From Planococcus shixiaomingii (GTDB lineage: Bacteria; Bacillota; Bacilli; Bacillales_A; Planococcaceae): DNA of 64,000 bases. A program made the translations under genes and the position numbers. The notes under the pieces were generated by a model. It saw only the letters and a list, made by a program, of their open reading frames with translations. It ran no database searches and was not told the DNA's origin. The stretch lies in contig NZ_CP129236.1 of NCBI RefSeq assembly GCF_030413615.1, positions 3,828,001 to 3,892,000 of the forward strand, read 5' to 3'. Within the stretch, counting starts at the first letter, position 1. The number at the start of each line of letters is the position of its first letter. Shown here in pieces: positions 28,512 to 38,410 of this stretch.

Positions 28512-29783
28512 TTATTTCACTTGCCCATTTCCTCTAATGATATATTTGGTCGAGGTCAATGCCGGCAAACCCATCGGTCCGCGCGCATGCAGCTTTTGCG
28601 TGCTTATGCCGATTTCAGCTCCGAATCCAAATTCAAACCCGTCCGTAAACCGAGTGGATGCGTTATGGTAGACCGCGGCGGCATCGACTTCCAGGAAAAA
28701 CTTATCTGCATTTTCAGTTGATGACGACACGATTGCTTCGGAATGTTTCGTCCCGTACCGGTTGATGTGAGTAATTGCTTCATCAGCCGTTTCCACTACT
28801 TTAACAGCGACTTCAAGATCCAGGTATTCGGTCTCCCAATCGTCTTCAGTTACCGGGACAACAGAACTTCCTTGCTGCTGAACAGCGGCGTCGCCATGGA
28901 TTCGGACTCCTTTTTCCTGCAATGCTGCAATCAGATCTGGCAAATGTTCAGCTCCCCAGTTTTCGTGAACCAAAATGCTTTCACAGGCATTGCAGACGGA
29001 AGGCCGCTGCGTTTTTGCGTTGATGGCAATATCAATCGCCATTTCAGGATCAGCCGACTCATCAATGTAGACGTGGCAATTTCCCGCCCCGGTTTCCAGT
29101 ACCGGAACCGTCGCGTTTTTCACAACTGTTTGGATGAGCTTCGCCCCGCCTCTTGGAATTAAAACATCCAAATAATCGTTGAGTTTGAACATTTCTGCTG
29201 CGGTTTTCCGGCTGGTGTCTTCCAGCAATTGCACAGAATCAACCGGTAAATCACTTTTTTCCAACGCTTGGTGGATAACTTGAACGAGCGCCTTGTTTGA
29301 ATGGATAGCTGTCGAACTGCCACGGAGCAGAACCGCATTTCCGGTTTTCAAGCAAAGGCTTGAAGCATCGACGGTAACGTTCGGTCTTGCCTCATAAATC
29401 ATGCCAACAACTCCAAGAGGCACCCTTACCGTAGAAATCGCAAGGCCATTCGGGCGTTCCCATTCTTCCAATACTTCCCCTACCGGATCGGACAATTCCG
29501 CCAATTGGATAAGTGCAGCTGCCATGTCGTTAATACGCGGCATGCCCAGCTTCAACCGGTCCAATAGCGATTCGCTCATGCCAGCATCTTTTCCGGCAGC
29601 CAGATCTTTGCTGTTTTGAGCCATTAAAAATTCCTGTTCCAGCAGTAACTCAGTTGAAATCAAATGCAATGCTGCATTTTTTTGTTGTGTCGTCATGTTA
29701 GCCAATTCCGAAGCAGCTGCTTTCGCTCGCCCGGCTTTTTGGATTAATTCGTTGGATTGTGCAACTTCGATGGTTTCGCTCAT
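28512..29783 (-). CDS. proA: Gamma-glutamyl phosphate reductase (glutamate-5-semialdehyde dehydrogenase)
   Basis: A 423-residue aldehyde-dehydrogenase-fold enzyme that reduces glutamyl 5-phosphate with NADPH, the second step of proline synthesis. [27 protein letters not shown], the catalytic cysteine in [14 protein letters not shown] and the C-terminal [19 protein letters not shown] are typical ProA segments. It follows proB by about 50 bases on the same strand, so the two form one operon. Proline is also an osmolyte in this group. Confidence 0.95.
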   Translation of the reverse strand: MSETIEVAQSNELIQKAGRAKAAASELANMTTQQKNAALHLISTELLLEQEFLMAQNSKDLAAGKDAGMSESLLDRLKLGMPRINDMAAALIQLAELSDPVGEVLEEWERPNGLAISTVRVPLGVVGMIYEARPNVTVDASSLCLKTGNAVLLRGSSTAIHSNKALVQVIHQALEKSDLPVDSVQLLEDTSRKTAAEMFKLNDYLDVLIPRGGAKLIQTVVKNATVPVLETGAGNCHVYIDESADPEMAIDIAINAKTQRPSVCNACESILVHENWGAEHLPDLIAALQEKGVRIHGDAAVQQQGSSVVPVTEDDWETEYLDLEVAVKVVETADEAITHINRYGTKHSEAIVSSSTENADKFFLEVDAAAVYHNASTRFTDGFEFGFGAEIGISTQKLHARGPMGLPALTSTKYIIRGNGQVK

Positions 29784-29830
29784 TCTATCGATCCCTTCTA
29801 TTTTGTTTTTTTATGTTTTTACGGACCAAA

Positions 29831-30649
29831 TTATTGAAGTCCAGATGCTGTTTTAAAATTTCCAACTGCAGGTTCAGGAAGGTTTTCGATATACGTTCCA
29901 TCCCCTTTCCCTGCCAGTATATCGACCAACTTTTCATCTCCATGGCCACTTCCAATAAACACCGGAACACCGGAAACGAAAGCTGTCCGAGCTGCTTCTA
30001 TTTTTGATTTCATTCCACCGGTACCGACGAGAGAACCTTCAGACGAAGTAGCATTTACTAATTCATCCGGAATGTTGTGAAGTACATCATATCTTTGGGC
30101 ATCCGGATTTGTTCGTGGATTATCTTTATAAATGCCATTGATGTCTGTAAGAATCATTAAAAAGTCTGCTTGTACAAGGCAACTGACGAGCGCTGATAAC
30201 ATGTCGTTATCGCCAAATGTCAAACCTTCAATCGACACCGAATCATTTTCGTTGATGACAGGCATCACATCTCGTTTTAATAATTCGCATAGTGTTGCTT
30301 TGGCATTTTTCGATTGCTCTTGATAAAGAATGTTTTGCTTTGTCAAAAGCATCTGCGCCGCCACAATGTTATGTTTTTTGAGTTCTTCGGTATATCCTTG
30401 CAGCAGCAGCCCTTGCCCAACTGCCGCTGCCGCTTGTTTGCCCTCGATTGTTGACGGGCGCGAAAGGTAGCCAAGATCCGTCAGTCCGGCTGCTACTGCA
30501 CCGGAAGAAACCAGAATCACTTCATGGCCACATTTTTTTAAGCGGACAAGCGCACCCACATGCTCTCCCAATTTCATCATACAAAGCCCGCCCTCACCGT
30601 TGATCAAAGAGCTGCTTCCTATCTTTACGACGATTCTCTTTTTTTCCAA
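29831..30649 (-). CDS. proB: Glutamate 5-kinase, short form without PUA domain
   Basis: A 272-residue amino-acid-kinase-fold enzyme that phosphorylates glutamate, the first and feedback-controlled step of proline synthesis. [41 protein letters not shown] and [12 protein letters not shown] mark nucleotide and substrate sites. It ends right after the kinase domain; the C-terminal PUA domain of about 100 residues found in many ProB proteins is absent, and the frame shows no sign of a frameshift. Short forms are known, so this is probably natural. Confidence 0.93.
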   Translation of the reverse strand: MEKKRIVVKIGSSSLINGEGGLCMMKLGEHVGALVRLKKCGHEVILVSSGAVAAGLTDLGYLSRPSTIEGKQAAAAVGQGLLLQGYTEELKKHNIVAAQMLLTKQNILYQEQSKNAKATLCELLKRDVMPVINENDSVSIEGLTFGDNDMLSALVSCLVQADFLMILTDINGIYKDNPRTNPDAQRYDVLHNIPDELVNATSSEGSLVGTGGMKSKIEAARTAFVSGVPVFIGSGHGDEKLVDILAGKGDGTYIENLPEPAVGNFKTASGLQ

Positions 30650-30744
30650 GTGCTAGTCACCACCCAATTTTTATCGTAAACAATAAACTCCGTGGCTCTT
30701 CCTGCTACAAAACTTATGGCATTAACTCGAGATAAGATTGTATT

Positions 30745-30773
30745 ATTATGCACTATAGAGAATTTTTAGTCAA
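30745..30773 (-). promoter_or_regulatory. Promoter of proBA
   Basis: On the minus strand TTGACT (30773-30768), a 17-base spacer and CATAAT (30750-30745) precede proB by about 95 bases. The leader is too short for a proline T-box. The remaining AT-rich DNA up to 31030 shows no other feature. Confidence 0.55.
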
Positions 30774-31050
30774 TTGTATTCTGTCGCATTTTATAATTAA
30801 TAATCTATATTTAATAAGTTCAACATTTCAACTTTAAATTAAAATGAATATTTATACATTAAATTTGCATATTGAAACAGGGAATTTTCTGTGCAAACCT
30901 GCAATGAGCTAGTATTTAAAAGTATGTTTCTGAATAGCGGCAGTCCACTTGCTTATAGCAGCGAAAGCGAATTGTTTGAATAATACCAAAACTCCTGTTC
31001 TTATAGCAACGGCATTCAGTATAATGAAGCTTATAAGGGAGGAATTGTTG

Positions 31051-31695
31051 ATGCTTAAAATTGAACAGCGAAGTATACAAGGGTATAAGGGAATGGAAGT
31101 TCCTTTCCAATACATCAAAAATGAAAGTGAATCGAAAAGTCTAGCCATTATGCTTCCGGGTGCCGGCTATACGACGGATTCGCCTCTTTTTCATTATTCC
31201 ACCGAACTTTTTCGTAACCGCTCAGTTGATGTGCTGGAAGTGAATTATCAATACAAGAACAAAGAATATGATGACTTCACAATGGAAGAATTGAGCGAAG
31301 CCATTAAGTATGATGTGAAAAAAATCTTCGATCAGGAATTGTCAAATACGCCATATGAAAACTTTTATATTATCGGAAAGTCGCTGGGCACCATCGCCAT
31401 GAGCTCAGAGTTGCAGCGGCCCCTTTTTAAAAATGCCAAAGTCGTCTGGCTGACGCCGCTTTTTCAGCAGGATGATGTTTTCCAGGCAATGCTGGCAAGC
31501 ACACATGAAGCTTTGTGTTTTATCGGGGATGCTGACCGCTGCTATATCGAAGAGCGCTACAACCAAGTGATGAACAAGCCGACAATGACTTCCAAACTTT
31601 TTTCCGGAGTGGATCACAGCATGGATTGCCACAACGATGTCAGCGGTTCGATTGATGTGCTGAAAAGTGTAATAAGTGACATTCAAAATTTTTAA
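31051..31695 (+). CDS. Alpha/beta hydrolase
   Basis: A 214-residue small alpha/beta hydrolase. The motif IGKSLGTIAM holds the nucleophile serine, and VDHSMD near the C-terminus supplies the likely catalytic histidine; MLPGAGYTTDSPLF forms the oxyanion region. ATG 31051 is preceded by AGGGAGG, whereas the open frame further upstream lacks a ribosome site. The substrate is unknown. It leads a run of three small plus-strand genes with short gaps, so an operon is likely. Confidence 0.75.
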   Translation: MLKIEQRSIQGYKGMEVPFQYIKNESESKSLAIMLPGAGYTTDSPLFHYSTELFRNRSVDVLEVNYQYKNKEYDDFTMEELSEAIKYDVKKIFDQELSNTPYENFYIIGKSLGTIAMSSELQRPLFKNAKVVWLTPLFQQDDVFQAMLASTHEALCFIGDADRCYIEERYNQVMNKPTMTSKLFSGVDHSMDCHNDVSGSIDVLKSVISDIQNF

Positions 31696-31717
31696 TAGCA
31701 GAAGGGAGTAGACCTTA

Positions 31718-32092
31718 GTGGAAACTATACAAAAGATTGGCCAGATTAGTGTGCCCGTAAAAGACTTTAACCGGGCAATCAGTTTTTATCAGAACATCCT
31801 GGAATTGCCCCTGCTCTTCAGTACAGGCACTCTGGCGTTTTTTGATTGCAATGGAGTCCGCCTGTTATTAAGCCTTCCTGAAAAAGAAGAATTTGCGCAT
31901 GCAAGCTCGATTCTCTATTTTCAAGTGGAAGAAATCCATAAAGCTCACGCGGAATTCACTAACAAAGGCGTCTCTTTTATCGATGAACCGCATCTCATCG
32001 CAAAAATTGGACAGACGGAAACGTGGATGTCTTTCTTTAAGGACACAGAAGGCAATACGCATGCATTGATGAGCGAAGTTGAAGCGGAATAG
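31718..32092 (+). CDS. Glyoxalase/VOC superfamily protein
   Basis: A 124-residue vicinal-oxygen-chelate fold protein. It shows the two beta-alpha-beta-beta-beta modules: IGQISVPVKDFNRAISFYQNILELP and, after a connector, FQVEEIHKAHAEF with the C-terminal FFKDTEGNTHALMSE. The last Glu is a typical metal ligand position. GTG 31718 is used as start with AGAAGGGAG upstream. It could be a dioxygenase, isomerase or resistance-type binding protein; the family is too broad to say. Confidence 0.75.
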   Translation: METIQKIGQISVPVKDFNRAISFYQNILELPLLFSTGTLAFFDCNGVRLLLSLPEKEEFAHASSILYFQVEEIHKAHAEFTNKGVSFIDEPHLIAKIGQTETWMSFFKDTEGNTHALMSEVEAE

Positions 32093-32115
32093 ACTTTTTC
32101 AAGGGGTGACACAGT

Positions 32116-32535
32116 TTGGATCAGAACTATTACGATACGTTCATTTCAGTAACTGAAGATTGCCCAGCGGTTCATGCGCTCATACCTCCTGAGAAAAAAC
32201 AGGGCAAAACAAAAGCGGCGATTGAATACGAACTTCTTTCGAACAATCCTTATACTTTTACGCAAGAAGAATTGCTGTTTGAAGTCCATGCCCGCCATAA
32301 ACTGGTTTCCGAAAAAGTACGTTCCGAAGCAAGAATTACTTTTTTCCAAAAACCGCAGCCTTGTTTCCGATCTTCAATGTTGCCAAAAAAATACGGCTGG
32401 GGAATTCACTTCAATAATGAAGGAAAAGGAGCACTGGTGCCGATGGAATCCCAGGAATACCAAGATTTCATAGCAGGAAAAAACAAAGGCACCAAACTGT
32501 TGAAAGCCATGAGGAACAAACGGGAAAGTAAGTGA
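32116..32535 (+). CDS. DUF6157-like conserved hypothetical protein
   Basis: A 139-residue cytoplasmic protein. From memory it resembles the DUF6157 family: an N-terminal YYDTFISVTEDCP motif, TKAAIEYELLSNNPYTFTQEELLFEVHA, and PKKYGWGIHFNNEGK near the end. Function is unknown. The TTG start at 32116 is supported by GGGGTGA upstream. It ends a likely three-gene unit before a shared terminator. Confidence 0.7.
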   Translation: MDQNYYDTFISVTEDCPAVHALIPPEKKQGKTKAAIEYELLSNNPYTFTQEELLFEVHARHKLVSEKVRSEARITFFQKPQPCFRSSMLPKKYGWGIHFNNEGKGALVPMESQEYQDFIAGKNKGTKLLKAMRNKRESK

Positions 32536-32540
32536 TGAGA

Positions 32541-32588
32541 AAAAGGATGATTCGGCATTCTGCTTCAGCAGGGCCAAATCATCCTTTT
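32541..32588. terminator. Bidirectional terminator
   Basis: AAAAGGATGATT pairs with AATCATCCTTTT around a long partly paired loop, with T tracts on both strands. It separates two convergent units ending at 32535 (+) and 32631 (-). Confidence 0.8.
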
Positions 32589-32630
32589 TTCGAGTGCTTG
32601 TGAATTATTAGCTCCCATTTTTGCTGCTCA

Positions 32631-34304
32631 TCAGCTTCCTTGGTTCGCTGCCGTCTTTAACTTGCCCACCCCCCGTTTTCTTAACGGTGGAAATGTAAGC
32701 CGCCAGCCTATAACAACCGATATCAATAAGGCCGCAATATAAAGATAAACTCCATAATTGAAGTTGAGACTAATCCAATGCACTAAAGCAAAGCCACCAA
32801 TAATTAAGTTGAGAAGCAGCAACTTTGCCGTGCCTCCATCTTGGACAAACTCGAACGACTTTGAAAACGGAAAATCTTCGTCATTTACAACTTTATAAGT
32901 AATAAGAGTTTGGGCAATCCCAGCTAACAGGATGGCCACTAAATCAGGAACGATTCTGGAGGTGAATATCCATAAAAAAGACGCACTTAGTATCAAAAAG
33001 ACAGGCAAGTACAATTTTATTAAGAATGCTTTTAACGCCCCGCTGTAAGCTGCGGCTGTCCGAGGAATCGGAGCTGCTTTGAACAGCCAGCTTCCTTTGT
33101 GATTTCCCGAAAACTTCAGCATCGTCACTACAAGAGGAATCATGAGATTAGAGAAATAGAGGAGTAAAAACATATTGCTACCCGAAATTTCCGCCAGCGT
33201 TAGACCGTACAAATTATTAAGTAGAAAAACGAACGGAAAAACCAATGAAATGCCAAGCGTCGGGTACACTTTTAATTTGAACTCCCGCTCTTTTTTCATC
33301 ATCATCAATGCAAAACGAAAGAAAACCCGTTCTTCTTTCGTGAAACATGCCAACCTTGCCCAAACTTCATCCAGAAGGTGCCGTTTCTGTTTCTTTATTT
33401 TCATGTCACTCAACAGTTTTTCTAAATTCCGTTCAAATGAAGGCATTAGCCGAGAGTAGCAATAAATAGCCAACAAAGGTATGCAAAGAGCAAGAAGCGA
33501 TAAAGCGATTACCGCAGTGCTGTTGTTCTGGTTCAGCAGCAATTCAAAAGGGGCCGCAAACCAGACGGGCGGCATCAACAAGTGCCACCAGCTAAATGCA
33601 TAGAGAATATCTATTTCTGCAAACTGAAATGTACGCGCAATCAATTGATATCCCACAAGCACTGAAACGGATAATAGGATTTGCACATAGTTAATAACAT
33701 CTTTTAGGCGTTCCCCATCGAAGAACTTCAATACGAATAAATAAAGCAACGACGTGAGAACAACGACAAAAAGCATCCCTAGAAAAAGTCCTGCTAGAAA
33801 GATCAGTGTAAAAAGGATTCCTTTTGTGTAGAAACTCACCAACAACGGAATGGCCGCAAATGCTCCTGTGAGAAAACCCATATAAATCATGATATGCATC
33901 ACTTTTGCCGCATTGATCGTTTTCTTGTTAAGCGGTTTTGTCTGAAGAATGTTCTTATCTCTTACATCGAGCAGTACTGAAGAAAAATCGGAAATCATTG
34001 AAGTCATCAAAATGAACAAAATTATGCCGAATACGATACTCATTTGAACCATGTAATTCTCGCCGAAGAAAAAAAATGGAATGAGGATCAATCCGTACAA
34101 GGCATAAATCCATAGGGACTTAAGAAAATGGTTCCCTTCCTTCTTTTCTCTGCCATCATTAAAAAGCGTCGGCACCCTTCTTTCGTCCATCGTCAATTTT
34201 ATTTGCAGAATTTTTTCCATCGCTTCATAGTCAACGCCCAATGTTGCAAAGACGCTTTTAAATACACGCAGAAATCTTAAAGTATAAAATTCACGCATTC
34301 GCAT
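32631..34304 (-). CDS. ABC transporter permease of an exporter-type pair
   Basis: A 557-residue integral membrane protein with about 12 hydrophobic segments and a charged loop in the middle. I recognise no named family; its size and the overlap with an ABC ATPase gene identify it as the membrane partner. Its start overlaps the ATPase end by 14 bases. Such Bacillales pairs are usually annotated as exporters of unknown substrate, perhaps peptides or antibiotics. The substrate cannot be inferred here. Confidence 0.65.
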   Translation of the reverse strand: MRMREFYTLRFLRVFKSVFATLGVDYEAMEKILQIKLTMDERRVPTLFNDGREKKEGNHFLKSLWIYALYGLILIPFFFFGENYMVQMSIVFGIILFILMTSMISDFSSVLLDVRDKNILQTKPLNKKTINAAKVMHIMIYMGFLTGAFAAIPLLVSFYTKGILFTLIFLAGLFLGMLFVVVLTSLLYLFVLKFFDGERLKDVINYVQILLSVSVLVGYQLIARTFQFAEIDILYAFSWWHLLMPPVWFAAPFELLLNQNNSTAVIALSLLALCIPLLAIYCYSRLMPSFERNLEKLLSDMKIKKQKRHLLDEVWARLACFTKEERVFFRFALMMMKKEREFKLKVYPTLGISLVFPFVFLLNNLYGLTLAEISGSNMFLLLYFSNLMIPLVVTMLKFSGNHKGSWLFKAAPIPRTAAAYSGALKAFLIKLYLPVFLILSASFLWIFTSRIVPDLVAILLAGIAQTLITYKVVNDEDFPFSKSFEFVQDGGTAKLLLLNLIIGGFALVHWISLNFNYGVYLYIAALLISVVIGWRLTFPPLRKRGVGKLKTAANQGS

Positions 34305-35091
34305 TTTCTTCCTGTACGATTGAAACGAACTTTTCTGCTCTGTTTTTATGATCAGTAAAACCGGTCAATTGATTGAAAATCTCAGCAAGTGTCCCTTCTT
34401 CGCTCATTTCCTGCAATTCTTGAAAAGAACCATCTGCAACCACTTCGCCCTTGACCAACAAAATAATCCGGCTGCTGATTTTTTCAACAAGATCCATAAT
34501 ATGTGATGAATAAAAAATCGTTTTTCCTTGTGCCGCCAATTGCACCAAGATTTCTTGGATCACCATCATGCTATTAGCGTCCAACCCACTTAACGGTTCA
34601 TCCAAAAACAGCAAGTCGGGATCATGGAGCAAACTCGAAATGATCAACACTTTTTGTTTCATGCCTTTTGAAAACGAGGAAAGCCGCATATGAAGAACAT
34701 GTCCCAAATCAAACTCCGTCATCAACTTCAAGACTTTCTCTTCTGCATATTTCCGATCCATGCCGTATAATTCGGCTGTAAATAATAAATACTCACTGGC
34801 TGTTAAATTATCGTAAGCCTCTGCATTTTCTGGAACATAGCCAATTCTCTTTTTATACGACGGGTCTCCCGCTGCAATATTTTTACCGAAAATCTCGACT
34901 TCTCCCTGGTAATTCTCAATCAGCCCCAGCATAATTTTTACGGTGGTGCTTTTTCCGGCTCCATTGGGCCCGATATAACCGATGATTTGCCCTTTAGAGA
35001 CTTCAAGGTTTACTCCATTCAGTACACGTTTTCCGCCATAATCCATTGTTAAATTTTTTAAAGTTAACATTTTATCTGTCACAACTTCCAT
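34291..35091 (-). CDS. ABC transporter ATP-binding protein (exporter type)
   Basis: A 266-residue ATPase of the CcmA/drug-export class. Walker A is GPNGAGKST, the signature is LSSFSKGMKQKV, Walker B is LLFLDEPLSGLD, and FYSSHIMDLVEKI contains the switch histidine. The pair with the overlapping permease gene suggests export rather than import, since no binding protein is nearby. ATG 35091 is preceded by GGGGTGAGG; ATG 35070 is an alternative start. Confidence 0.85.
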   Translation of the reverse strand: MEVVTDKMLTLKNLTMDYGGKRVLNGVNLEVSKGQIIGYIGPNGAGKSTTVKIMLGLIENYQGEVEIFGKNIAAGDPSYKKRIGYVPENAEAYDNLTASEYLLFTAELYGMDRKYAEEKVLKLMTEFDLGHVLHMRLSSFSKGMKQKVLIISSLLHDPDLLFLDEPLSGLDANSMMVIQEILVQLAAQGKTIFYSSHIMDLVEKISSRIILLVKGEVVADGSFQELQEMSEEGTLAEIFNQLTGFTDHKNRAEKFVSIVQEENANA

Positions 35092-35212
35092 TTCCTCACC
35101 CCGTTTGCATAGTTGTAAAACTATTCTAACATTTAAGGATGAAGAATTGGGATTTTTCTCCTATTTCCAGATAATGAGTGTCAGTTTTTTTTACATGAAA
35201 ATTTTCCATAGA

Positions 35213-35247
35213 AAAGAGGCTGACTCAATAACTGAGCCAGCCTCTTT
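35213..35247 (-). terminator. Terminator of the lysine-type ABC operon
   Basis: AAAGAGGCTG and CTCA pair with TGAG and CAGCCTCTTT across one mismatch, just after the ATPase stop. Confidence 0.8.
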
Positions 35248-35253
35248 CAAACT

Positions 35254-35988
35254 TTATCTCAACGTGCGTTTTAAAAATTCTCTTGTCCGCTCTTGAGTCG
35301 GGTTATTGAAAATTTGCTCCGGCGGGCCTTCTTCAACGATAACCCCTTTGTCCATAAAGACAACCCGGTCTGCAACTTCTTTTGCAAACTCCATTTCATG
35401 CGTAACAATCAGCATCGTCAATCCGCTTTTCGCCAAATCCTTCATGACTTTTAGCACTTCTCCGACCATTTCCGGATCGAGCGCCGAAGTCGGTTCGTCA
35501 AACAGCATAACGTCCGGCTCCATTGACAACGCCCGGGCAATAGCTACGCGCTGTTTTTGCCCGCCCGACAATTGCCGCGCTTTCGCATTCACATATTGGT
35601 CCATGCCTACAACCTTCAAGTAATTTAGCGCCACTTTTTCGGCTTCTTCTTTTCTGCGCTTCAGCACTTTCACTTGTCCGACTAAGCAGTTGTTTATAAC
35701 GTCGTGGTTGTTGAACAAGTTAAATTGCTGAAACACCATTCCTAATTTGGTACGGTAGGCGTGAATGTTGTGGCGGTCGTCTAAAATGTTTTCCCCGTTA
35801 TAGATGATTTGGCCGCCGCTTGGTTTTTCCAATAAGTTGATGCAGCGGAGAAGAGTCGATTTCCCGGACCCTGAAGAGCCGATGACACAGACCACTTCTC
35901 CTTTATGCACTGAAAAATCGATGTCTTTCAATACTTCATGAGTGCCAAATGATTTGCTTAAATGCTGTATCTCAATTACTTTTTCCAT
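35254..35988 (-). CDS. Polar amino acid ABC transporter ATP-binding protein, probably lysine importer
   Basis: A 244-residue GlnQ/HisP-family ATPase with Walker [16 protein letters not shown], the signature [15 protein letters not shown], Walker [13 protein letters not shown] and VTHEMEFA switch. The whole protein has the compact length of polar amino acid transport ATPases. It is the last gene of a three-gene operon (binding protein, permease, ATPase) whose leader is a lysine riboswitch, so lysine import is the likely role. Confidence 0.88.
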   Translation of the reverse strand: MEKVIEIQHLSKSFGTHEVLKDIDFSVHKGEVVCVIGSSGSGKSTLLRCINLLEKPSGGQIIYNGENILDDRHNIHAYRTKLGMVFQQFNLFNNHDVINNCLVGQVKVLKRRKEEAEKVALNYLKVVGMDQYVNAKARQLSGGQKQRVAIARALSMEPDVMLFDEPTSALDPEMVGEVLKVMKDLAKSGLTMLIVTHEMEFAKEVADRVVFMDKGVIVEEGPPEQIFNNPTQERTREFLKRTLR

Positions 35989-36023
35989 AAGGTCTCCTCT
36001 TCCGTTCTCTCAAATTTCTATCT

Positions 36024-36791
36024 TCAGATCTTGATTTTATTTTCAGTGTCATCCGGTTTTGCCACTTGCATCGGCAAACCGCCGATCATGCTGTAGTTTT
36101 CCGGACCATCCAGCCTTTTTTCAAGTCTGCGCAACAATAAAGTAATTGTAAAAGTCATGACGAAATACAATATACAGGCAACAAAAAACGATTCAAAATA
36201 ACGGAAGTTGTTCCCGGAAACGGTTCTCGTTTGAAAGAACAATTCCGTTACACCAATGACACTCAAAACAGCGGTGTCCTTGATGTTAATGACAAACTGG
36301 TTGCCCGTTGCAGGCAAAATATTGCGCACAACTTGCGGCAATACGATATACATCATCGTTTGGAAATGGTTCATCCCAATTGCTTGAGCCGATTCAAATT
36401 GGCCTTTATCTACAGAAAAAATGCCTCCTCGGACAATTTCAGACATGTATGCACCCGTATTGATGGAAACGATGAAAACAGCAGCTATGAATACATCCAT
36501 ATCAATGCCGAACGCTAGAGCGGAGCCATAGAATATGACCATTGCCTGCACCATCATCGGAGTTCCCCGGAAAAATTCGATATAAGCGGAAAGAACGAAA
36601 TTAACAATTTTTAAAACAGTTTTTTTAATGCCTCGCTCAGGCATTGGAATAGTATGCACCACCCCAATGATCAGTCCGATAATAGCACCGATTATGGTGC
36701 CGATTATGGATATTAAAAGCGTCATGCCCGCTCCACGTAAAAACATCGGCCAGTTGTTTGCGATTATATTAACAATCCATTCGTAACTCAT
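36024..36791 (-). CDS. Polar amino acid ABC transporter permease, probably lysine importer
   Basis: A 255-residue HisM/GlnP-type permease with five to six helices. RGAGMTLLISIIGTIIGAIIG, FFRGTPMMVQAM and the coupling segment SAQAIGMNHFQTMMYIVLPQVVR are family hallmarks. A single permease gene implies a homodimer. The gene lies between the binding-protein and ATPase genes under the lysine riboswitch. Confidence 0.88.
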   Translation of the reverse strand: MSYEWIVNIIANNWPMFLRGAGMTLLISIIGTIIGAIIGLIIGVVHTIPMPERGIKKTVLKIVNFVLSAYIEFFRGTPMMVQAMVIFYGSALAFGIDMDVFIAAVFIVSINTGAYMSEIVRGGIFSVDKGQFESAQAIGMNHFQTMMYIVLPQVVRNILPATGNQFVINIKDTAVLSVIGVTELFFQTRTVSGNNFRYFESFFVACILYFVMTFTITLLLRRLEKRLDGPENYSMIGGLPMQVAKPDDTENKIKI

Positions 36792-36909
36792 GATTTTCCT
36801 CCTAGGTAAAGTGAAACTTCAAGCTGCAGACCATTTCCGCAGCTTGTTAGTTGAACCAATCGGGCTCTTAGGGGCAGTGGCTTCCGGTGAAGCACCTTAA
36901 ATAACAAAA

Positions 36910-36935
36910 CCGACTGCATTATTTATTGCAGTCGG
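36910..36935 (-). other. Hairpin between binding-protein and permease genes
   Basis: CCGACTGCA pairs with TGCAGTCGG around an eight-base loop and is followed in the minus direction by TTTTG. It is a likely leaky terminator or mRNA stabiliser after the binding-protein gene. Confidence 0.65.
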
Positions 36936-36948
36936 CACCACTAAAACT

Positions 36949-37785
36949 TTATTGTGCAGCTGGCTGGTTTTTGATAGCAGTATCCATAATTTCTTGGCGT
37001 TTTTCTTCGGAGATCGCCTTCAAGCTTTCGTTGATTTGTTCGGTTAAGTCACTGCCTTTTTCAAGCCCTACTGCAATCGCTGTATCTTCTTCCGATGTTT
37101 CAAATCCATCTGTAAATTCAACCATTGCAAAGTTTTCATTGGCCGCAGCGGCACTTACCGCTTCCGGGCGTTCAGATACATAACCATCAATCATTCCAGA
37201 TTCAAGAGCAACTCGCATTGCAGGGAAACTTTCCATAGCAGTCTGCTTGGAAACCCCTTCGATTTGGTCAATAACCGAATAATGGAATGTGTTCAACTGA
37301 GCTGTGACTTTCGCGCCGCTAAAGTCCGCAAGTGTCGTAGCCCCTTCGTATTTACCGCCTTTTTTCACAACCATCACTAGCTCGGATGTATAGTAATGAT
37401 CCGAAAAATCGATCGTCTCTTTACGTTCTGCCGTCGGAGACATTCCCGCAATGATGGCATCAATTTTACCTGAAGTCAGAGCCGGTACAAGGCCATCCCA
37501 TTCCGTTTTGACGATGACTAATTCTTTGCCCAAGTCTTTCGCAATCTGTTTTGCAATTTCTACGTCGTAACCGCCTGCATACTCTGCATTACCGTCGATT
37601 TTCACTGCACCGTTGGAATCATCTCCTTGCGTCCAGTTGAAAGGCGCATATGCAGCTTCCATTCCTACTTTAAATGTATTGTCATCTCCTGAACCGCCCG
37701 ATTCAGAACCGCCAGACCCACATCCAGCCAATAGAAGCATGGCTACTAAAAATACGATCGAAAACATTGATAATCTCTTCTTCAT
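36949..37785 (-). CDS. Amino acid ABC substrate-binding lipoprotein, probably lysine receptor
   Basis: A 278-residue lipoprotein with signal peptide and lipobox LLAGC (Cys22), then a Gly/Ser-rich linker. The type II binding fold of the SBP_bac_3 family follows: FKVGMEAAYAPFNWTQ, GYDVEIAKQIAKDLGKELVIVKTEWDGLVPALTSGKIDAIIAGMS, and TAERKETIDFSDHYY. It is the first gene behind the lysine riboswitch. Lysine or a related basic amino acid is the predicted ligand. Confidence 0.9.
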   Translation of the reverse strand: MKKRLSMFSIVFLVAMLLLAGCGSGGSESGGSGDDNTFKVGMEAAYAPFNWTQGDDSNGAVKIDGNAEYAGGYDVEIAKQIAKDLGKELVIVKTEWDGLVPALTSGKIDAIIAGMSPTAERKETIDFSDHYYTSELVMVVKKGGKYEGATTLADFSGAKVTAQLNTFHYSVIDQIEGVSKQTAMESFPAMRVALESGMIDGYVSERPEAVSAAAANENFAMVEFTDGFETSEEDTAIAVGLEKGSDLTEQINESLKAISEEKRQEIMDTAIKNQPAAQ

Positions 37786-37843
37786 TTTCTTTTCCCCCTT
37801 TGATTTCCCTTGTCCTTATCTATACAAAAAAGGCAACTTGCAT

Positions 37844-38087
37844 AAAAAACGGCCTGAGATGAACTCAAGCCGAACTATGTATAGTTGCCTTAATCCTCTT
37901 CTGGTCCCAATTGAGATAGCACACCTTGAGAGCCCGGGAAGGCAATCAAGATAGTCCTGCAGCTCTTAACTGCAGACCCAGCAAATAATACAGAGAAATA
38001 TTACAAACTTCGGCGGTATTTCCTTCTCTTAAGGATCAAAGCTTCTCAAACTCCCCTTAAGACTGTTAAAGACCGCGCCTCTACCTC
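37844..38087 (-). promoter_or_regulatory. Lysine riboswitch (L-box) with intrinsic terminator
   Basis: On the minus strand GAGGTAG (38087-38081) opens P1 and is followed by AGAGGCGCGG, GAGAAG, GCCGAAG, TTATTTGCTGGG, and CTGCAG hairpin; CTATCTT (37954-37948) closes P1. These are the L-box conserved elements in order. The terminator pairs CGGC-TGAG with CTCA-GCCG (37872-37850) and runs into six Ts just before the binding-protein gene. High lysine should end transcription early. Confidence 0.9.
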
Positions 38088-38130
38088 ACTTGTAATCAGT
38101 GAGGTTAAATATTATTTAATTATGTTCATT

Positions 38131-38160
38131 AGTTTACCTGAAGCAATTTAAACTTGTCAA
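38131..38160 (-). promoter_or_regulatory. Promoter of the lysine-riboswitch operon
   Basis: TTGACA (38160-38155 on the minus strand), an 18-base spacer and TAAACT (38136-38131). The AT-rich DNA from 38161 to 38395 shows no further feature. Confidence 0.6.
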
Positions 38161-38410
38161 CATCATTTACATACAACAAGGAATACATTAAAAAAATATT
38201 CAAATTACTTATGAAAATCCAATTTATTTCTTTTTTTCCCATCTTTTTCTGTTTTTTAAAACCTGACAATGCAATTTTTAAAAAATAAAATCATGAGTAT
38301 TCTATGCTTTTTTAGATAAGAGCAGGATAAGCCAAGCAGTTGTTGAATGTTTTATATTGAAAAGTAATGTTGCCAGTACGGCCAAATACTTGATTGGAGT
38401 GTGATGTGGG

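Noticed and set aside
30650..30744. Possible proline T-box of proBA
   Set aside because: The leader is too short and lacks the T-box motif.
30949..31050. N-terminal extension of the alpha/beta hydrolase
   Set aside because: There is no ribosome site for the extension, while AGGGAGG stands correctly before ATG 31051.
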